Shown here in pieces: positions 59,982 to 64,000 of a stretch of DNA of 64,000 nucleotides; the stretch's first letter is position 1; the number at the start of each line of letters is the position of its first letter. The stretch is taken from NCBI RefSeq assembly GCF_024349685.1, contig NZ_AP025944.1, positions 4,222,001 to 4,286,000 on the forward strand, in the 5' to 3' direction. The notes below the pieces were generated by a model. The model ran no database searches and had not been told where the DNA came from. It saw nothing but the letters and a program-made list of their open reading frames with translations. Made by a program: the position numbers and the translations under genes. The DNA comes from Pseudomonas sp. LRP2-20 (lineage in GTDB: Bacteria > Pseudomonadota > Gammaproteobacteria > Pseudomonadales > Pseudomonadaceae).

Positions 59982-60494
59982 ATGATGGACAGCAGCGTCT
60001 CTAACATCGGCACCCTGCAGGAGTTCCTGCTGGATGCTCAGGTCTTGCTGACCCAGTCCCAGGAATGCCTGCAGCATCTGGAACTGATCGCCAATGATCC
60101 GGACGCCTGCCGATGCCTGAACAACGCCCTCGAGACCCTGGCACGCCGTGCCAGCGCCCTGGGCCTGCTCGAAGTCGCCCACTATGCAAGCGTCCTGCAG
60201 CAGTTGCTCGCCCCTGCCTGCCAGCACCAGTGCCTGGGCAACGACGCCTTGCCCACGCTGAATGCCTGCCTGACCCTGCTAGCCTGGCAACTGGAACTTA
60301 TCGACGTGCACACGGGCCGCCTTGCCCTCGATACCTGCGAGCAGGTGGCACTGCTGAATGAACTGGCAACAGCCCTGAATCAGCCATTGCCGCAAACGTG
60401 TGCGCCTTGCCACGATAACGGCAGCAACTGTGTGCATACGTATCCGACAGCGTCGGCCAGGCCTTCAGCCGGCCAGCCCGCGCAGCGCCACTAA
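59982..60494 (+). CDS. Cys-rich protein resembling a degenerate Hpt domain
   Basis: 170 residues from ATG 59982 (GGAG five bases before; ATG 59985 equally possible). Residues 8-90 resemble a CheA-P1/Hpt helical bundle, e.g. NNALETLARRASALGLLEVA against the AHTLKGSA pattern, but the phosphorylated histidine position holds Glu. There are many cysteines, including CRCLN, CQHQC and the tail CAPCHDNGSNCVH, which contains a CxxCH. No signal peptide, so haem c attachment is improbable; metal binding is conceivable. Between cheV and a kinase gene. Function unknown. Confidence 0.5.
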   Translation: MMDSSVSNIGTLQEFLLDAQVLLTQSQECLQHLELIANDPDACRCLNNALETLARRASALGLLEVAHYASVLQQLLAPACQHQCLGNDALPTLNACLTLLAWQLELIDVHTGRLALDTCEQVALLNELATALNQPLPQTCAPCHDNGSNCVHTYPTASARPSAGQPAQRH

Positions 60495-60544
60495 GCCACC
60501 TGACAACAGCAACTAAGCGCATGACTCAAGCGGCAAACAAGCCC

Positions 60545-60570
60545 GAACTAGCAGAGTTCTGCACTAGTTC
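60545..60570. terminator. Inverted repeat after the Hpt-like gene
   Basis: GAACTAG-CAGAGTTCTGCA-CTAGTTC, 7-bp arms around a partly self-paired centre, 50 bases after the stop. Weak terminator or operator; no T-run. The remaining 60571-60883 stretch shows nothing else. Confidence 0.3.
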
Positions 60571-60883
60571 AGTCCTTGCACTTGAGCGGCCTTCAGCAAG
60601 TTGAACTTGCGGCGGCAGCCATGTGACCAGGTAATGGCACTTTGATACCCTTCAACCCTGCCGAGCACCCTCTCTCAAGCCCGGAAATACTGACGTTTCA
60701 AAGCATTACCCAGCCGCGACCAAATCGAACCGAAGTGTTAAGATGCGCGCATACAAATGCTGGCTGGCCATTCACGTATCGCCTCGAGCCAGGCTCGCCT
60801 TTTGTTGCGAACACGGCGCCAAAGCCTTTGCCGAGACCTGTGCACGGCCCCCATCAGCAAGACTTCAGTGGCTTCTCAATTCT

Positions 60884-61774
60884 ATGTTCCCACGCTTGAA
60901 GATATCTCTGCGCTGCCGTTCACGCGCCACTTTGCTGCGCTGGGCGACGGCATTGCTGTGCGTGGTGTCGCTGCTTGCCAACCTGGTCCTGTTTGCTGGC
61001 GGGCACGGCATGCCTGCCAGCCTGTTGCTCCTGCAACTGGTGGCCACGCTTGGCGTCTGCTGGCACCTGAGCCACGGTGCCAAGTCGATCAGCCTGCGCC
61101 CGGCGGAACTGGCCGGGCGCATGCTCAAGGTCCAGGAAAGCGAGCGCCAGCATCTGAGCCGCGAACTGCATGACGACATCGGCCAGCTGCTCACTGCCGC
61201 CAAAATGCAGCTGGAGTGGTTGCAGCGCCGAGTACCGAGCGACTTGCAGGTGCACTGTGGCAGCTTGCGCAGTACCCTCGAGGACACCCTGAGCAAGGTG
61301 CGTGACGTTTCCGCCATCCTCAACCCGCGGCAACTGGCCAGCCTTGGCCTCGAAGCCAGCTTGCGGGCGCACCTGGTACGCACCCTGGCAAACACCGACG
61401 TGCACTGGAGCCTGGAATGCCATCAGCGCCTGGGCGGTATTTCCGAGGAAGTCGCCATGGCAGCGTTTCGCATCACCCAGGAGGCGGTCACCAACATGCT
61501 GCGCCATGCCCGCGCACGTAACCTGACCATCCGCCTGCAGCGCAGCGCAGCCGGGCTTGCCTTGACGATCCAGGACGACGGCCAGGGCTTCCTCCCTGCC
61601 GCCAACCCCGCCGAAGCCGGCCAGCGCGGCATGGCAGGCATGCAGGAACGCGCCACCGCCCTCAACGGCAGCCTGGCAATCACCAGCCAGCTCGGCCTGG
61701 GCACGACGATCGACGTGCTGTTCCCGTGGCCACCCCGTACCCATGAACGCGCCAGGACTACCGTTTCATCATGA
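60884..61774 (+). CDS. NarX/DegS-type sensor histidine kinase
   Basis: 296 residues from ATG 60884: two adjacent membrane helices (residues 20-70, e.g. WATALLCVVSLLANLVLFAG) leave almost no periplasmic part. HisKA_3 dimerisation with the phospho-His in ERQHLSRELHDDIGQLLTAA follows, then a HATPase_c domain with FRITQEAVTNMLRHARARNL and IQDDGQGFLPA. It is coupled (4-base overlap) to the next LuxR-type regulator. The longer start at 60743 would put an amphipathic Cys-containing stretch in front; I cannot exclude it. Signal unknown. Confidence 0.75.
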   Translation: MFPRLKISLRCRSRATLLRWATALLCVVSLLANLVLFAGGHGMPASLLLLQLVATLGVCWHLSHGAKSISLRPAELAGRMLKVQESERQHLSRELHDDIGQLLTAAKMQLEWLQRRVPSDLQVHCGSLRSTLEDTLSKVRDVSAILNPRQLASLGLEASLRAHLVRTLANTDVHWSLECHQRLGGISEEVAMAAFRITQEAVTNMLRHARARNLTIRLQRSAAGLALTIQDDGQGFLPAANPAEAGQRGMAGMQERATALNGSLAITSQLGLGTTIDVLFPWPPRTHERARTTVSS

Positions 61775-62430
61775 CCTGTAGATTGCTGCTGGTGGACGAC
61801 CACTCGCTGATCCGTGCCGGGGTTCGCGCCCTGGTATCCGATATCCCCGGTTATACCGTGATCGGCGAAGCCGATGATGGCGACCAACTGCTCGAGCAGG
61901 TTCGCCAACTGGCGCCGGACATCGTTCTGCTGGACATCTCCATGCGCTCCACCAGCGGCCTCGATGCGCTTACCCAGTTACGCGCCACAGGCAACACCTG
62001 CAAGGTGCTGATCCTGTCGATGCATACCGACCCCGAGCTGATCATGCGGGCGCTGGAAAGTGGCGCCCATGGCTACCTGCTCAAGGATGCGACAGCGACC
62101 GAACTGGAGCAGGCCCTGGCCGCCCTGCGCAATGGCGAGCGCTACCTCAGCCCGGCCATCGCCCATACCGTGATCAACCAGGCCCTGATGCGCGCGCAGC
62201 ACGGCAAGCAGCCAGGCGTCGACCGCCACAACCTCACCGCACGGCAACTGGAGATCCTGCGCCTGATCGTGCGCGGCAAGTCCACCCGCGAAATCGCCGC
62301 CGGCCTGGGCCTGTCGATCAAGACGGTAGAAACCCACCGCTCGCAGATCATGAAGCGCCTGCAGATCTACGACGTAGCCGGCCTGGTACTGTTCGCCGTG
62401 CGCGAGAAAATCATCAGCCTGGACGACTGA
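61771..62430 (+). CDS. NarL/FixJ-family response regulator
   Basis: 219 residues: receiver LLLVDDHSLIRAGVRALVSD with phospho-acceptor in IVLLDISMRSTSGLDAL and lysine in LLKDATATELEQAL, then LuxR-type helix-turn-helix LTARQLEILRLIVRGKSTRE and IKTVETHRSQIMKRLQIYD. Partner of the overlapping kinase gene. The 3' end overlaps the convergent YegS gene by 17 bases. Confidence 0.9.
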   Translation: MTCRLLLVDDHSLIRAGVRALVSDIPGYTVIGEADDGDQLLEQVRQLAPDIVLLDISMRSTSGLDALTQLRATGNTCKVLILSMHTDPELIMRALESGAHGYLLKDATATELEQALAALRNGERYLSPAIAHTVINQALMRAQHGKQPGVDRHNLTARQLEILRLIVRGKSTREIAAGLGLSIKTVETHRSQIMKRLQIYDVAGLVLFAVREKIISLDD

Positions 62431-63301
62431 TCAGCGGCGAATTCGGCGGCAGGTGCAGTTTCAGCGCCGCCGGTACTGCGGCAAAGCGCAGGCTGTCGGC
62501 CTGCAGCGGCTCACCATCGAGGTTGATGTCCAGCCCCTGCGAACACGTGATCTCGACCCAAGGCAAGCGCGCCCGCACGAACAGCCCCTCGCCCGCCAGC
62601 AAATCACGCAGCGCGCCGACCATTTCCTGGGGCGCCGGCAGGATGGCGATGTCGAGCAGGCCATCATCCACTTGCGCATCCGGGCATAACACCTGCCCGC
62701 CTCCGGCCTGGCGCCCATTGCCGATCCCCAGCGCCAGCAGGTCACCCTGCCAGTCGAACCCCGGCCCTGAGAGCTGCACCGAAGCGCTCTGCAGCTCGCT
62801 GAAGCGCGTCAGCCCGGTGAACAGGTAGGCTGCGGCGCCGAGCATTTTCTTCAGGTCTTCAGAGGTGCTGGCGGTAACCTGGCTGCCGAAACCGCCGGTG
62901 GCCATGTTCAGGAACAATTGATCGCCCACCTGGCCCAGGTCGATCGGCCGTGGCGGCAGCTCCAGCAGCGCCAGTGCCTCGGCAGGCTCCAGTGAAATAC
63001 CCGCGGCCCTGGCGAAGTCATTGGCCGTTCCCAGTGGCAGCAGCGCCAGGCTCGCCTCGCTGCGAGCCTGGCCCATGGCTTCGGCGACATCACGCAAGGT
63101 GCCGTCACCGCCGCCAGCGATCACATGGCCATAGCCGGCCGCCAGCGCTTCGCCAACCAGCCGCCGGGCATCGCCGCCTTCCCAGGTCACTCGCACATCC
63201 AGCGTCCAGCCACGCTCGCGCAGGGCGCCCACCGCCTGGCGCACTGCCTCGTTCATGGCCTGCTTGCCATGCAGGATCAAGATTGCCTTGCGCTTTGGCA
63301 T
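62414..63301 (-). CDS. yegS: Diacylglycerol kinase-like lipid kinase (YegS family)
   Basis: 295 residues from ATG 63301. MPKRKAILILHGKQAMNEAV and the nucleotide loop AGGGDGTLRDVAEAM (GGDGT) belong to the YegS group, with LLPLGTANDFARAAGI and the C-terminal beta-sandwich INLDGEPLQ (substrate-binding). Predicted cytoplasmic membrane-associated lipid kinase using ATP. YegS proteins are related to diacylglycerol and sphingosine kinases; the substrate here is unverified. Confidence 0.88.
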   Translation of the reverse strand: MPKRKAILILHGKQAMNEAVRQAVGALRERGWTLDVRVTWEGGDARRLVGEALAAGYGHVIAGGGDGTLRDVAEAMGQARSEASLALLPLGTANDFARAAGISLEPAEALALLELPPRPIDLGQVGDQLFLNMATGGFGSQVTASTSEDLKKMLGAAAYLFTGLTRFSELQSASVQLSGPGFDWQGDLLALGIGNGRQAGGGQVLCPDAQVDDGLLDIAILPAPQEMVGALRDLLAGEGLFVRARLPWVEITCSQGLDINLDGEPLQADSLRFAAVPAALKLHLPPNSPLISRPG

Positions 63302-63516
63302 GGTGCTTCTCCGTAAGGAACGTACAGTCCAGATCTCGACCACAAACATCGCCGGAATGCTGCACGGCGCCGGCAAATCTGCTCCAGGTCGCCCATTGAC
63401 CTGGAGCATGGTCAAGCCAAAAACAGTCGGATTCACATAAATATCATTGAAAGCTTTTCCCATCGGGCGCATGATCGACAAAAATTTGGCCTTCATGGAT
63501 GAAGCTGTAGTGAAAA

Positions 63517-63530
63517 GTCGGTTTTTTGAC
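63517..63530. promoter_or_regulatory. Candidate FleQ box upstream of the GDP-mannose gene
   Basis: GTCGGTTTTTTGAC has the GTC-N8-GAC frame of the FleQ site (GTCaNTAAAtTGAC) and is flanked by AAAA/TTTT, making an 8-bp stem GAAAAGTC/GACTTTTC (63512-63535). It is 79-92 bases before the next gene, which makes a polysaccharide precursor. The rest of 63302-63608 contains no gene. Confidence 0.35.
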
Positions 63531-63608
63531 TTTTCCGCCAAAACCGTGACAGGTCGCTAAGTTCCCCTTCACTGCGCTATAACCAGCGCCTAGAGTCGAG
63601 GCTGTGAA

Positions 63609-64000
63609 ATGAGCGTTCTGATCCCCTGCATCATCGCTGGCGGTGCCGGCACCCGCCTGTGGCCGGTTTCTCGCGAAGCCATGCCCAAACCCTTCATGCG
63701 CTTGCCCGATGGCCAGAGCCTGCTGCAAAAGACCTTCGCCCGCGCTGCGGCGCTACCCGGCGTCGAGCGAGTACTGACGGTGACCAACCGCGAAGTGTTC
63801 TTCCGCACCCAGGACGAGTACCGCCAGGTCAACCCAGACAACCTTGCCATCGACTACCTGCTGGAAACCAGCGGTCGTAACACAGCCCCGGCCATCGCCG
63901 CAGCCGCGCTGCACTGTGCCAGCCATTACGGCCACGACAGCGTGCTGCTGGTGCTGCCGGCCGACCACTTGATCCAGGACGCCGAGGCCTTTGCCAGTGC
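63609..64000 (+). CDS. Mannose-1-phosphate guanylyltransferase (5' part)
   Basis: 131 residues before the window ends. The nucleotidyltransferase signature CIIAGGAGTRLWPVSREAMP with PKPFMRL, plus ETSGRNTAPAIAAAAL and VLPADHLI, is that of the AlgA/ManC/PslB family, which makes GDP-mannose and usually carries a C-terminal isomerase domain (not visible). GAGG precedes the ATG at 63609. Likely the first gene of an exopolysaccharide or LPS gene set continuing to the right; the exact member cannot be decided from this fragment. Confidence 0.85.
   Translation, partial: MSVLIPCIIAGGAGTRLWPVSREAMPKPFMRLPDGQSLLQKTFARAAALPGVERVLTVTNREVFFRTQDEYRQVNPDNLAIDYLLETSGRNTAPAIAAAALHCASHYGHDSVLLVLPADHLIQDAEAFAS

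Noticed and set aside
60395..60420. CxxCH as a cytochrome c haem site in the Hpt-like protein
   Set aside because: No signal peptide and no cytochrome fold, so covalent haem attachment in the periplasm is improbable.

Overview
The window is chromosomal DNA of a Pseudomonas, most likely the P. putida group. The basis is GC-rich coding sequence, repeated REP hairpins built on a 'ccggcctcttcgcggg...cccgctcccacagg' core, and a gene set recognised from that group (sfnG, rssBC-like pair, mlaA, queF, lolCDE, sthA, mfd, psrA, lexA-sulA, topA, fadBA, uup, slt, cheV). No rRNA, tRNA, CRISPR array or intact insertion sequence was seen.

Layout. 1-6.8 kb: end of an NAD-dependent formate dehydrogenase gene, the dimethylsulfone monooxygenase gene sfnG with a sigma-54 promoter, a small DUF6124-like gene behind a structured leader, a phosphoethanolamine transferase, a PAP2 phosphatase, and a divergent pair of small secreted-protein genes. 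6.8-11.8 kb: an accessory block with an AraC-type regulator, an NAD(P)-binding protein, a lipoprotein patatin and an SDR oxidoreductase, followed by a decayed integrase and a partial copy of the dusA 5' end, i.e. the scar of an element that used dusA as attachment site. 11.8-21.2 kb: dusA, tal, a PhoD-like gene, the rssC/rssB phosphatase-switch pair, PilZ, mlaA, a HAD-like pseudoenzyme, DUF4404 and queF. 21.2-24 kb: copper module (cupredoxin divergent from copRS). 24-33 kb: lolCDE, PilZ, glycerophosphodiesterase, sthA, apbE, a long-form GAPDH. 33.3-40.7 kb: mfd, csiV and a SWIM-SNF2 helicase gene that looks mosaic. 40.7-45.4 kb: a 69-bp perfect inverted repeat, nagZ, an L,D-transpeptidase, psrA, and the SOS unit lexA-sulA with two LexA boxes. 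45.6-52.9 kb: topA, DUF1653, fadBA and a hypothetical gene. 53-64 kb: uspA, uup, slt, a MOSC protein, cheV, a Cys-rich Hpt-like protein, a NarL-type kinase/regulator pair, a YegS-like lipid kinase, and the start of a GDP-mannose synthesis gene behind a possible FleQ box.

Functionally this is mostly core housekeeping: envelope maintenance (mlaA, lolCDE, slt, nagZ, PAP2, EptA/CptA-type lipid A or core modification), DNA repair and topology (mfd, lexA-sulA, topA, SNF2), redox and carbon metabolism (tal, sthA, gap, fadBA under PsrA) and signalling (rssBC, PilZ, copRS, cheV, kinase/regulator). The parts that deserve a second look are the structured leader at 2.4 kb, the AraC-patatin-SDR block with its shared operator-like motif, the dusA integration scar, the mosaic helicase, the Cys-rich degenerate Hpt protein and the candidate regulatory sites. 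All coordinates of promoters, operators and repeats were read by eye; no search or folding program was run.
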